DNA from: CAZLMG01 sp964560765
GTDB taxonomy: Bacteria > Bdellovibrionota_B > Oligoflexia > Oligoflexales > CAZLMG01
Length of the DNA: 6,770 nt
NCBI GenBank assembly: GCA_964560765.1
Contig: CAZLMG010000067.1
Span: forward strand, 1 to 6,770
Direction: 5' to 3'
Below the pieces are notes generated by a model, which ran no database searches, was not told where the DNA came from, and worked only from the letters and a program-made list of their open reading frames with translations. Made by a program: the position numbers and the translations under genes. Shown here in pieces: positions 1-6,047 of this stretch (position 1 is its first letter; every line of letters begins with the position of its first letter).

Positions 1-33
1 CGAACGCATTTTAGCTGACTACTGCGAATTAGC

Positions 34-52
34 CAAAAGAGGGACAGGCCCT
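34..52 (-). terminator. Weak hairpin at the end of the MATE gene, possible terminator
   Basis: AGGG (40-43) and CCCT (49-52) form a 4-bp inverted repeat around ACAGG, overlapping the MATE stop codon. On the minus strand the hairpin is followed by CTTTTGG. The stem is short and the U-run is only four bases, so it would be a weak intrinsic terminator at best. It could also be one copy of a dispersed REP-like palindrome, which cannot be judged from a single copy. Confidence 0.22.
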
Positions 53-1436
53 AATTGATGACGCTCATGGACTTCCACTTGCCACCGGCAAAACGTCGCC
101 AAAACACCAACGCCTGCGTCACAATGAAGACGCTAGCCGCGCCCCAAGCGAGATAGACTGCACTGCTCATATCCTTGACGTACCAGGTGGGAATCACCAT
201 CAGCGGCCACGGCAAGGTGAGGGCCACCAAGGTGACAAAGCGTGTATCGCCAGCCCCTTTTAGCGCAAACGAAAGGACGAGATTCATACTGTCAAAGGCC
301 GTAAACAGTGCCACGTACATTAAGAGAAAGGGGACGATGATGCTCACTTGCTGCCAGAGGACAGGATCATTGGGGTTATGAAACCAGCTGAGGTAGAAAT
401 TGGGAAATGCCAAGAATGTCAAGCCAACGGAAATGATGTAGGCGGCGGCGATTTGCAGACCAGCCCAGGTGTCAGCTTCGGCTTCATGCGGCCGTTTTTC
501 ACCGAGATGCTGCCCGACAAGCGTCGATACCGCCTGTGCCACTCCCATTGCCGGCAGCACAGCCAGCATCATGATCGTAACCACAATGCCGCTGCCGGCT
601 AGTGCCGCACTGCCATTGCTCATGCGGCCAACAAAAATCAGAAATACCGTGAACGCCAGTCCTTCCAAAGCCCATTGCATGCCACTCGGCAGTCCAAATT
701 TGATAAAACGGGCCATGAGTGCTCGATCGGGACGCCAAGTTCTACGCAGAGCAAAGTCGTGGGCATGGACTCTGGTAAAGACCAAATACAGACCCCAGAT
801 CGCACTCGCCCAATTGGCGAGCGCAGTTGCATAGCCAGCGCCGGCGATACCCATGGCAGGAAAGCCGAGGTTGCCAAAGATGAGGAGGTAGTCGAAAACG
901 ACGTTGGCGATTAATCCCGCACAGTTGATGCCTATGATAACTTTCGTGTCGCCAAGGCCAGTGAAATAACCGCTAGCTGCGGCAACCAGAGCCGCGGGTA
1001 GCGCCGACCAACAAAGGGATTTGAAGTACTCAACCTCCAAACTCCGTACCGATGCGTCATGGCCAATGAAATGAAAGAGTCCCTCTGCACCAAATATCAT
1101 GAATAGCAATAACAGGCCGCCAAAGATGCTCACGTGCACAGATTGCCAAAAAGCAGGGCCAATCATGTCATAACGCTTGGCACCGAAATACTGAGCCACG
1201 AATGTCATCACATAGGCTGCGGTTTGCTGCAGGAGTGCCATAGGGGTCCAAAAGACACCCATGACTGCCATCGCTGCTCCCAGTGCTTCGGTGGAGTAGT
1301 TGCCAAGAAAGATGCGATCGATGGTTAGCTGCAGGTTCCAGAAGCTGTTGGCGATCACCAGAGGCCAGGCGATGCGAGCGATCGCCCGCCAACGTTCCGA
1401 GCGCGGCTTTAACCGCGCTAAAAAATCATCACTCAC
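51..1436 (-). CDS. MATE-family multidrug/toxin efflux transporter
   Basis: This inner-membrane antiporter of 461 aa is full length for the family (about 450-480 aa, 12 helices in two pseudo-symmetric halves). Such proteins export cationic drugs, dyes or metabolites in exchange for Na+ or H+; the substrate here cannot be read. Family signs are the half-1 motif around GLGDT (160-164), a matching AGDT (395-398) in half 2, and GIAGAGYATALAN (196-208). Acidic residues in helix contexts matching the NorM cation-site positions are visible: D40 in TM1 (LTIDRIF), E258 in TM7 and D382 in TM10. All three being kept argues for a working pump. The start is GTG at 1434-1436 with GAGG eight bases upstream; the nearby ATG frame stops at once. 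The gene lies 61 bp behind the lipoprotein gene and may be co-transcribed with it or use the weak promoter in that gap. Confidence 0.95.
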   Translation of the reverse strand: MSDDFLARLKPRSERWRAIARIAWPLVIANSFWNLQLTIDRIFLGNYSTEALGAAMAVMGVFWTPMALLQQTAAYVMTFVAQYFGAKRYDMIGPAFWQSVHVSIFGGLLLLFMIFGAEGLFHFIGHDASVRSLEVEYFKSLCWSALPAALVAAASGYFTGLGDTKVIIGINCAGLIANVVFDYLLIFGNLGFPAMGIAGAGYATALANWASAIWGLYLVFTRVHAHDFALRRTWRPDRALMARFIKFGLPSGMQWALEGLAFTVFLIFVGRMSNGSAALAGSGIVVTIMMLAVLPAMGVAQAVSTLVGQHLGEKRPHEAEADTWAGLQIAAAYIISVGLTFLAFPNFYLSWFHNPNDPVLWQQVSIIVPFLLMYVALFTAFDSMNLVLSFALKGAGDTRFVTLVALTLPWPLMVIPTWYVKDMSSAVYLAWGAASVFIVTQALVFWRRFAGGKWKSMSVIN

Positions 1437-1465
1437 AACACCGGCCTCATTATCTCGTCGACGTC

Positions 1466-1494
1466 ACCATAGATTCATAGTTCGCTTGGAACAA
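1466..1494 (-). promoter_or_regulatory. Candidate sigma70-type promoter for the MATE gene
   Basis: On the minus strand, TTGTTC (1489-1494) is followed after exactly 17 bp by TATGGT (1466-1471). This would start transcription about 20 bases before the GTG codon. Both boxes match the consensus only partly (3/6 and 4/6), so this is a weak candidate and read-through from the upstream lipoprotein gene is equally possible. Confidence 0.22.
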
Positions 1495-1497
1495 GAA

Positions 1498-2412
1498 TCA
1501 CTCTGACGCATAATCATAACGGATGCAACGTGGAGTTACGGTCGTCGATTGCCCACCCATCGTAAAGCCTTCCAGGTGCAACTTCTTATCAACCGTGATC
1601 TCAGCAACGCGTGGGTCCGCATCGCTACGCAAACTGGCGACTTTTGCCATACCGTCTTCGCCGCGAATGATCGTCGCCAAAGAGAAATAGAAATGAGCCC
1701 AAGAACCGTTGGTACTCGTCCCCGCAGTGATTGCCGACTCCATAATCTCCTGGAACTTCAAAAAGTCGGCTCCCGTTAATATGGACGTGACATCCTCTTC
1801 CGTCGGTGTCCGCCACTCATCTCCTAATACAGCAGCGCAAACATCGACATCTTCGTGCAATTGGGGAATGGTATAAGGCTTGCTCGTCTTTTGCTCGTAG
1901 GCGCACTGTGCGATTGCACCGTAACTCGCGAGTTGCATCTCGTCCGTCAGACCCTCCCCGAGCTCTGCAGCCTCTTCGGCGCTAATCACCTTAACTGCAT
2001 ATTGCGCGAGGTTATTGCACTCCTCTCGCAACTCCGGAAAAGTCAAAAAGCCATTTTCTGCGACTTCCAGTTGTCCTGCCTCATTGGAGGGATATTGTTG
2101 TCCCTCATTCGCGTAAAGATATAGCACCTTCGGCATAAGGGGGCCGCTCAGTTCGACTCCGATGATGTCAGAGTCGTCTTCAAGCAGGGCGAGGGCGGCA
2201 CTGCGAGATATATACATGGAACCATCGAGTCGCATAATCGTCAGACCTGCTGCATTTACTCCGCCACTCGTCGATGAGCCTCCTCCGGAAGACGAACCGG
2301 AAGATGAGCTGGCCGGTGAGTCGGTGGTATCCTCATCACTCGTCGTGGTATCAACGGGTTCGCAACCGATGAGCAGCGAGGCGACCAAGGCCATAAAGGC
2401 TAGCTTAAACAT
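1498..2412 (-). CDS. Lipoprotein with Ser/Gly tether and DUF1566/Lcl-like C-terminal domain
   Basis: This 304-aa protein starts with a lipoprotein signal peptide: MFKL, a hydrophobic stretch and the lipobox LIGC, with lipidated Cys17. An acidic Thr/Asp segment and a Ser/Gly-rich tether follow (about residues 20-52). The rest is globular. Its C-terminal part carries DEWRTPTEEDV, close to the 'WRLPT..EL' signature of DUF1566/Lcl C-terminal domains (C-type-lectin-like, FGE-related fold), and it ends with the typical RCIRY, whose Cys probably pairs with an upstream Cys. The family is generally extracytoplasmic, with no fixed enzymatic role. The assignment rests on these motifs only. The ATG at 2410-2412 has GGAG (2419-2422) six bases upstream. 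The ribosome-binding site abuts an inverted repeat that could control translation. The gene is 96 bp downstream of the secreted-protein gene and 61 bp upstream of the MATE gene. Confidence 0.85.
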   Translation of the reverse strand: MFKLAFMALVASLLIGCEPVDTTTSDEDTTDSPASSSSGSSSGGGSSTSGGVNAAGLTIMRLDGSMYISRSAALALLEDDSDIIGVELSGPLMPKVLYLYANEGQQYPSNEAGQLEVAENGFLTFPELREECNNLAQYAVKVISAEEAAELGEGLTDEMQLASYGAIAQCAYEQKTSKPYTIPQLHEDVDVCAAVLGDEWRTPTEEDVTSILTGADFLKFQEIMESAITAGTSTNGSWAHFYFSLATIIRGEDGMAKVASLRSDADPRVAEITVDKKLHLEGFTMGGQSTTVTPRCIRYDYASE

Positions 2413-2420
2413 GCAAGACT

Positions 2421-2455
2421 CCGAGCTAAAGAAGGAATACTATCTTTAGCTTCGG
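2421..2455 (-). promoter_or_regulatory. Inverted repeat overlapping the ribosome-binding site of the DUF1566-like lipoprotein
   Basis: The plus strand reads CCGAGCTAAAGA (2421-2432), a 10-base loop, then TCTTTAGCT-T-CGG (2443-2455). This gives 12 paired bases with a single bulged T. In the minus-strand transcript the 3' arm ends in CGG, which overlaps the CGGAG Shine-Dalgarno ahead of the ATG at 2412. Folding would therefore partly hide the ribosome-binding site. No U-run follows, so it is not a standard terminator. It could instead be a DNA operator for a dimeric repressor. The repeat is certain; its role is inference. Confidence 0.5.
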
Positions 2456-2495
2456 AAAATCTCCGGCCATCGTGAGACATTTCGATAAGACTCAT

Positions 2496-2514
2496 TAGTT
2501 ACAAATAGTTACAA
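2496..2514. repeat. 9-bp direct repeat at 10-bp period over a stop codon
   Basis: TAGTTACAA occurs at 2496-2504 and again at 2506-2514. The second copy contains the TAA stop (2509-2511) of the secreted-protein gene. One helical turn separates the copies. This may be a small slippage duplication or a paired protein site; nothing else supports a function. Confidence 0.45.
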
Positions 2515-2943
2515 GCCAGAATCGACCTTACACCTTTGCGTGTAGTTAACTTCGTAGGGTGCCGATCCTTCAATTTCTTGAGTATACGAGTATGTTCCCG
2601 TGACCTTGCCATCAACGACGACTTGCCAAGTCCCCTCGAAGGTTTCTACAGCGCCACCACCAAAAATGGGCCCAAAGTAACGGCATCGGGGATGCTCCAG
2701 CTCTTTTCCCGGATACCAGCCCATGCTGATCTGAATGACTTTTTTTTCCCAATCTCGTTTCTGACTGACAATGAAAGCGCGCCCGCTTTCACCGCACCCT
2801 GGCCCTTCGCCATGGTATGTATTGTAGTAAACCTTGGCATCGGCACCACAAACAAGGCCAGACAACCCTCGATCAGAAGCGTCTGCCGCCCCGACCGCCA
2901 TCGCCCAAGTCAAAAGAATTCCCGTGATCCACTTGTACCGCAT
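2509..2943 (-). CDS. Small Sec-exported protein with four cysteines, unknown function
   Basis: I do not recognise the family. The 144-aa product begins with a clear Sec signal peptide: MRYKW, a hydrophobic core (about residues 6-18) and an AxA-type cleavage region near GAADA-S (about residue 23). The mature part of about 120 aa has four cysteines (32, 50, 87, 138), enough for two disulfides, and is rich in Gly, Tyr and Trp. Alternating segments such as TWQVVVDGKVTGTYSYTQE suggest a compact beta-rich fold. There is no lipobox and no C-terminal anchor, so it is probably periplasmic or secreted. The ATG at 2941-2943 has a good GGAGG (2954-2958) ten bases upstream. The gene diverges from the regulator at 3078 and leads the three-gene minus-strand run. 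Confidence 0.8.
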   Translation of the reverse strand: MRYKWITGILLTWAMAVGAADASDRGLSGLVCGADAKVYYNTYHGEGPGCGESGRAFIVSQKRDWEKKVIQISMGWYPGKELEHPRCRYFGPIFGGGAVETFEGTWQVVVDGKVTGTYSYTQEIEGSAPYEVNYTQRCKVDSGL

Positions 2944-3009
2944 AACTCAAAATCCTCCACAAATTGAAAAATGTTTCTGCACCGACAATTCCGAGTTAGC
3001 AGCAGGTAT

Positions 3010-3038
3010 TTGGAGAATCAGCATCAATATGATATAGA
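3010..3038 (+). promoter_or_regulatory. Candidate promoter of the HTH regulator gene
   Basis: TTGGAG (3010-3015) and TATAGA (3033-3038) are separated by exactly 17 bp, each matching four of six consensus bases. Transcription would begin around 3045, leaving a leader of about 33 bases. An overlapping alternative -10 box is TATGAT (3028-3033), which lacks a good -35. The surrounding DNA (3021-3070) is the most AT-rich part of the divergent spacer. Confidence 0.35.
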
Positions 3039-3068
3039 TCATTAAGTAATCTCAGACAGATCACTTAA
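3036..3068. repeat. Repeated AGATCA-TTAA element in the divergent spacer, possible operator
   Basis: AGATCATTAA (3036-3045) recurs as AGATCACTTAA (3058-3068), one base longer, with starts 22 bp apart, about two helical turns. The first copy overlaps a small palindrome, ATGAT-ATAG-ATCAT (3029-3042), and the candidate -10 box. Spacing and position suit autoregulation by the adjacent HTH protein. The repeats are seen directly; the operator role is inference. Confidence 0.35.
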
Positions 3069-3077
3069 AGATCCCCT

Positions 3078-3791
3078 ATGAACATCGATCCGCAACAACT
3101 GATGAACGCCCTGAAACTTCGGGCCCGCGCCATGGGGCTTACCCAGGATGTTTTGGCCAAAAAAATGGGAGTTTCACATCCGACGCTAAAGCGCTGGCTT
3201 GCAGGAAAGGGGGTTAACTTAGAGCAGCTCATTCGACTGCTGGAGTTGTTAGATCTATCTTGGAATGACCTGGCCGCAGATATTGGCTCCACTCGCACCT
3301 TTCGCTATTCTCTAGAGCAGGAAGAGCATTTTGCACTACAGCCTGGCCATCTCGCCTACTTCGATCTGCTGCTGCGTGGCAAAAGTCCAAGGGAAATTCG
3401 ACGCCTCAGTGGACTCAGAAAAACTCGGGCCTGGCAGATCCTTCGTGCGCTGGAAAAAATTCAGCTCATCGAGATTATCAGTGACGAACGCGTGCGACTG
3501 CTCGTCCAGGGGGAACCGGTATGGCGGCGAAATGGCCCGCTTGCTAAGTCCTTTCGCCAACAGGCCATTACGGAATTTTGCCAGGCGAATGAGTCGAAGC
3601 TGTCCTTTGCCCTCATTCAGTGTTCGCCAGCTGACGTGCGACAACTTCGCGACAAGCTATCGGAGTTGTCAGCCCTCGCCTCAGCAGCGGACCGCAGGGC
3701 CAGGTTACCTGGCGCCGACAGTCCGAGCTATGGACTCTTGGTAGGTCTTGAAAAATTTGACTGGTCACTGCTGCAACTGCAAGACGAGTAA
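3078..3791 (+). CDS. Two-domain transcription regulator: XRE-type HTH plus winged-helix-like domain
   Basis: The 237-aa cytoplasmic protein has an N-terminal XRE/Cro-C1-type HTH (about residues 8-65). The core LTQDVLAKKMGVSHPTLKRW (21-40) shows the helix, turn and recognition helix. A second HTH-like unit follows at about 100-145 (GKSPREIRRLSGL, then RAWQILRALEKIQLIEI), reading like the winged-helix part of DUF4423/TIGR02147-type proteins. The C-terminal part (about 147-210) is mainly helical and may dimerise or sense a signal. No sensor cysteine pair or ligand motif stands out. ATG at 3078 is the first start, but its Shine-Dalgarno is poor (AAAG, nine to ten bases away), suggesting low expression. 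It diverges from the secreted-protein gene, so it probably regulates itself and the 2943-51 run. It ends 3 bp from the converging PilZ gene. Confidence 0.85.
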   Translation: MNIDPQQLMNALKLRARAMGLTQDVLAKKMGVSHPTLKRWLAGKGVNLEQLIRLLELLDLSWNDLAADIGSTRTFRYSLEQEEHFALQPGHLAYFDLLLRGKSPREIRRLSGLRKTRAWQILRALEKIQLIEIISDERVRLLVQGEPVWRRNGPLAKSFRQQAITEFCQANESKLSFALIQCSPADVRQLRDKLSELSALASAADRRARLPGADSPSYGLLVGLEKFDWSLLQLQDE

Positions 3792-3794
3792 TTC

Positions 3795-4343
3795 TTACAT
3801 GAGGCGAAAGGTCAATCGCTCCAACTGTTCATGCGGTTCGCAAAACCTCAGGCCGTAACCAGGCTGATATTCGTCGCGTCGCTCAATCCGCATGACTTCG
3901 CAACGAATATTCATTGGCCTCAGCAATCCCGGAACTTTGATGGTGGTCGTTAGTGTTTCACCGAGTTGAAATCTGAAATCTTCGGTGAGAATAAACATTC
4001 CGGTTGTTGATAGGTTAAGCGGTCTAGCCACAATCAGGGCCTCGCCGTTATGAGCATAAACGCAGCCGTTCAATCCTAGATTCTCGACGTAAATGCGCTT
4101 TGAGCGTTTCAGCTCTTCTCGATTCGTGCCCAGATACTGCCATGCATCGCTCAACAGAGTCCAAGTGCCAAAGTCATGATGGAATATGTACGTATGTTCT
4201 TCCACACGTCCGTTGGCAATCAGAGCCTGCAATTGCTCTTGGGTAACTGGACCTATCGCGGCTTCTCCATCAGCGTACCACCACGCAGGTTGATGGTTTT
4301 CTTGACTCGTTTGCTCTGCAAGTGCAAGATTTGTGCGTCCCAT
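3795..4343 (-). CDS. GYF_2 (DUF4339) - PilZ domain fusion protein, putative c-di-GMP receptor
   Basis: The 182-aa protein has no signal peptide, so it is cytoplasmic. Residues about 20-70 form a GYF_2/DUF4339 module: WWYADGEAAIGPVTQEQLQALI, then a T-Y-I...F-G-TWTLLSDAW segment. This domain is usually a peptide-binding or protein-contact unit. Residues about 78-182 form a PilZ domain, with N110-L-S-T-T-G115 matching the (D/N)xSxxG c-di-GMP motif and PGYGLRF near the end. The first PilZ motif, RxxxR, is not exact: the basic stretch is K79-R80-S-K82-R83, giving KxxxR or RxxR. Cyclic-di-GMP binding is therefore likely but not assured. The ATG at 4341-4343 has GGGGAG (4350-4355) six bases upstream. 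The gene starts 30 bp after the VWA lipoprotein gene, across a 5-bp hairpin without a U-run (4360-4373), so the two are probably one operon. Confidence 0.88.
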   Translation of the reverse strand: MGRTNLALAEQTSQENHQPAWWYADGEAAIGPVTQEQLQALIANGRVEEHTYIFHHDFGTWTLLSDAWQYLGTNREELKRSKRIYVENLGLNGCVYAHNGEALIVARPLNLSTTGMFILTEDFRFQLGETLTTTIKVPGLLRPMNIRCEVMRIERRDEYQPGYGLRFCEPHEQLERLTFRLM

Positions 4344-4373
4344 ATGAATCTCCCCTTCTCAGGCTTTGGCCTG

Positions 4374-5766
4374 CTATTCAAAGGTCATATATGAAATTTT
4401 GATGTCAGCTCCCGGTGCAGGAACGGCCTTAGGATCAAATTTCACGGCATTCTTGCCCGGTATGTATTGCCAGCGGCGCTCCAAAACTCCATTCACCCTG
4501 ACCTGAATGGACGCTACTTGCGGTACGGCCCGCAGAGAAATGGACTCAATCTGCGAGAGGAGATCTTGCCCGAGGTCACTCAGGGTGCGGCTCCAATTTG
4601 CAGCGCAGATACTTGCCTGCACACCACCCGTTAGCTCAGCAGCTCGCAAGTATTCCTGTCCAACTTCTACCGCTCGGCCATGAGTGCTGGTACACGGTCG
4701 GCCGTTGCTGTCAGGCGTTCCGACGATGGCTGAAACTGAAAACTGAGAACGACCTTTCCATGTTTCCAAAGACTTCACCATCATGTCGGCGTTGAAGATG
4801 TATCGGGACTTGCCCGCTGCCCAATAGTTCACGCCCTCCTCGTCCGGGCGTGAAAGACCCACGCCATCATCCTCTTCGTCGCTGACGACAATGACTGCCA
4901 AATGCGCATCCTCGCGCACCAATTCTTCATTCTGTCCATGCATAGACTTATCGACGGCCATGCTCGCTGCCGTCAAACCATGCTCGAATGACGACCCATT
5001 CACACCAAGGTTCGCATAGCGCTTGAATCGCTGAACGCGATCAGTATCCCTTCCTCGAATCACACGACGACCTGAGTCACCAATGAGGCTGCCGCGCAGT
5101 CCGATAGCATTGCTATCGTGGACTGGGCAAACGGCTTCCTCTAGTGGCTGCAATGCAGACTGACCAGGGCAAACGTCTGTGCTGGTGATGCCAATTTGTA
5201 CGTCCAGGCGCTTTGTGTCGAGGGCACCTATAAACGATGCGATGTTATTGCGGAGAGATGTTTGGATGGTGCTCATGGACCCAGAGTTGTCGATCACCCA
5301 AAGGATGTCGAGCTTTGCGGCCGCGTTCTGCTTAAAGTTCTCCTCCATATACTGAGGCGTTGGGTTTTCTGGCCCACNNNNNNNNNNNNNNNNNNNNNNN
5401 NNNNNNNNNNNNNNNNNNNNNNNNNNNNNNNNNNNNNNNNNNNNNNNNNNNNNNNNNNNNNNNNNNNNNNNNNNNNNCCGACGATGTGCTGCCACCCGAC
5501 GATGTGCTGCCACCCGACGATGTGCTGCCACCCGACGATGTGCTGCCACCGGGGGAAGATCCATTTTCCGCCGTCTCTTCCTCGCTGTTGCCACCAGCCT
5601 GACTACCAGACACCCGATCTTCTTCCATGAGTAAATGATCGCGTTCTTTTGGCTGTCGCTCTTCAATCGTCACGAAGCTGGGATCTTGCCCGCAGCCCGC
5701 CGCAAGCACAGCGCATGTTGTTGCATTGACTATCAGCGTTGCTGTTTTTTGAAAGTTGATTGACAT
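4374..5766 (-). CDS. VWA-domain lipoprotein with GGSTSS repeat tether, interrupted by an assembly gap
   Basis: The gene starts at ATG 5764-5766, behind a strong GGAGGGAG (5772-5779) five bases away. Residues 1-25 are a lipoprotein signal ending in LAAGC (Cys25); Gly at +2 suggests outer-membrane sorting. An acidic Glu-rich segment (35-68) precedes SPGGSTSS repeats that run into 100 Ns. After the gap come GPENPTPQ and a von Willebrand A domain. It has the MIDAS motif D-N-S-G-S (5277-5291), NGSSFEHG as likely metal loop 2, and VVSDEEDDG as loop 3, so metal-dependent ligand binding is expected. A C-terminal beta segment ends in PGADIKISYMTFE. About 96 residues precede the gap and 333 follow it. 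The two parts lie in different frames only because the gap is a nominal 100 bases. The ligand is unknown. The PilZ gene follows by 30 bp. Confidence 0.88.
5378..5477. other. Assembly gap of 100 Ns inside the VWA gene
   Basis: Exactly 100 unknown bases, the usual placeholder for a gap of unknown size. It falls at the edge of the 18-bp repeat array, where short reads tend to fail. On the coding strand the sequence stops after TCGTCGG and resumes with GTGGGCCAGAA. Joining these within repeat phase needs a missing length of 18n bases. This also restores the reading frame, whereas 100 does not. Confidence 0.95.
5478..5549 (-). repeat. In-frame 18-bp tandem repeat encoding GGSTSS, at least four copies
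   Basis: Four identical head-to-tail copies of CCGACGATGTGCTGCCAC are visible, starting at 5478, 5496, 5514 and 5532, and the array runs into the gap. Each encodes six residues (Gly-Gly-Ser-Thr-Ser-Ser). They form a flexible tether between the lipid anchor and the VWA domain. Perfect identity at the DNA level indicates recent expansion and likely copy-number variation between strains. Any change in copy number keeps the frame. Confidence 0.95.
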
Positions 5767-5988
5767 CTTTGCTCCCTCCACTGGCTCAAGGCCATGCATT
5801 TCATGGAGGATGCGTTCGGGAGCGGCGATGATGACTTTAGGCGGCGCGGGAACAAAAATGGTAATTCGCGGACAAAGCAAAGAAAAATGCCAACCACCCG
5901 CGAGTGGCTGCAGGAAGTTTTCATTTTTTCAATTTGGCTCAACCGAAAGAAGAATGGAAATCACCAGTACCGGCGGGCGCTAATTTTC

Positions 5989-6011
5989 GCAGGGCTCGAG
6001 CAGAGCCCTGC
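5989..6011 (-). terminator. Strong hairpin downstream of the collagen-like gene
   Basis: GCAGGGCTC (5989-5997) and GAGCCCTGC (6003-6011) form a perfect 9-bp GC-rich stem with a 5-base loop. It starts 37 bases after the collagen-like stop codon. It is likely to end or protect that transcript, but the minus-strand flank after the stem is GAAAATTAG, so it lacks the U-run of a classical terminator. The rest of the 281-bp spacer (5767-6047) shows no convincing gene or promoter. Confidence 0.5.
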
Positions 6012-6047
6012 AAGTGGGCGGGAACACTCACCTCAGCAGATCGCAGA

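Noticed and set aside
175..914. Several plus-strand ORFs within the MATE gene
   Set aside because: They are antisense shadows of a clear membrane transporter and have no protein-family features.
5478..5549. CRISPR-like array
   Set aside because: The copies are directly adjacent without spacers and encode an in-frame peptide repeat.
5478..5666. Arg/His-rich VAAHRR repeats read in the other minus-strand frame, and the plus-strand repeat ORFs
   Set aside because: They are out-of-frame readings of the GGSTSS array, linked to the VWA part only because the gap was given 100 bases.
5332..5880. ORF start at TTG 5880 for the VWA lipoprotein, adding 38 residues
   Set aside because: The extension has no signal-like character, whereas the ATG at 5766 has a strong GGAGGGAG and is followed at once by a lipoprotein signal peptide.
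5894..5907. CCAC-CCGCGA-GTGG inverted repeat upstream of the VWA gene
   Set aside because: The 4-bp arms are too short to stand out from chance without a second copy.
5733..5921. Small minus-strand ORF starting near 5921 with a hydrophobic stretch
   Set aside because: It has no ribosome-binding site, overlaps the VWA start in another frame and has an unlikely composition.
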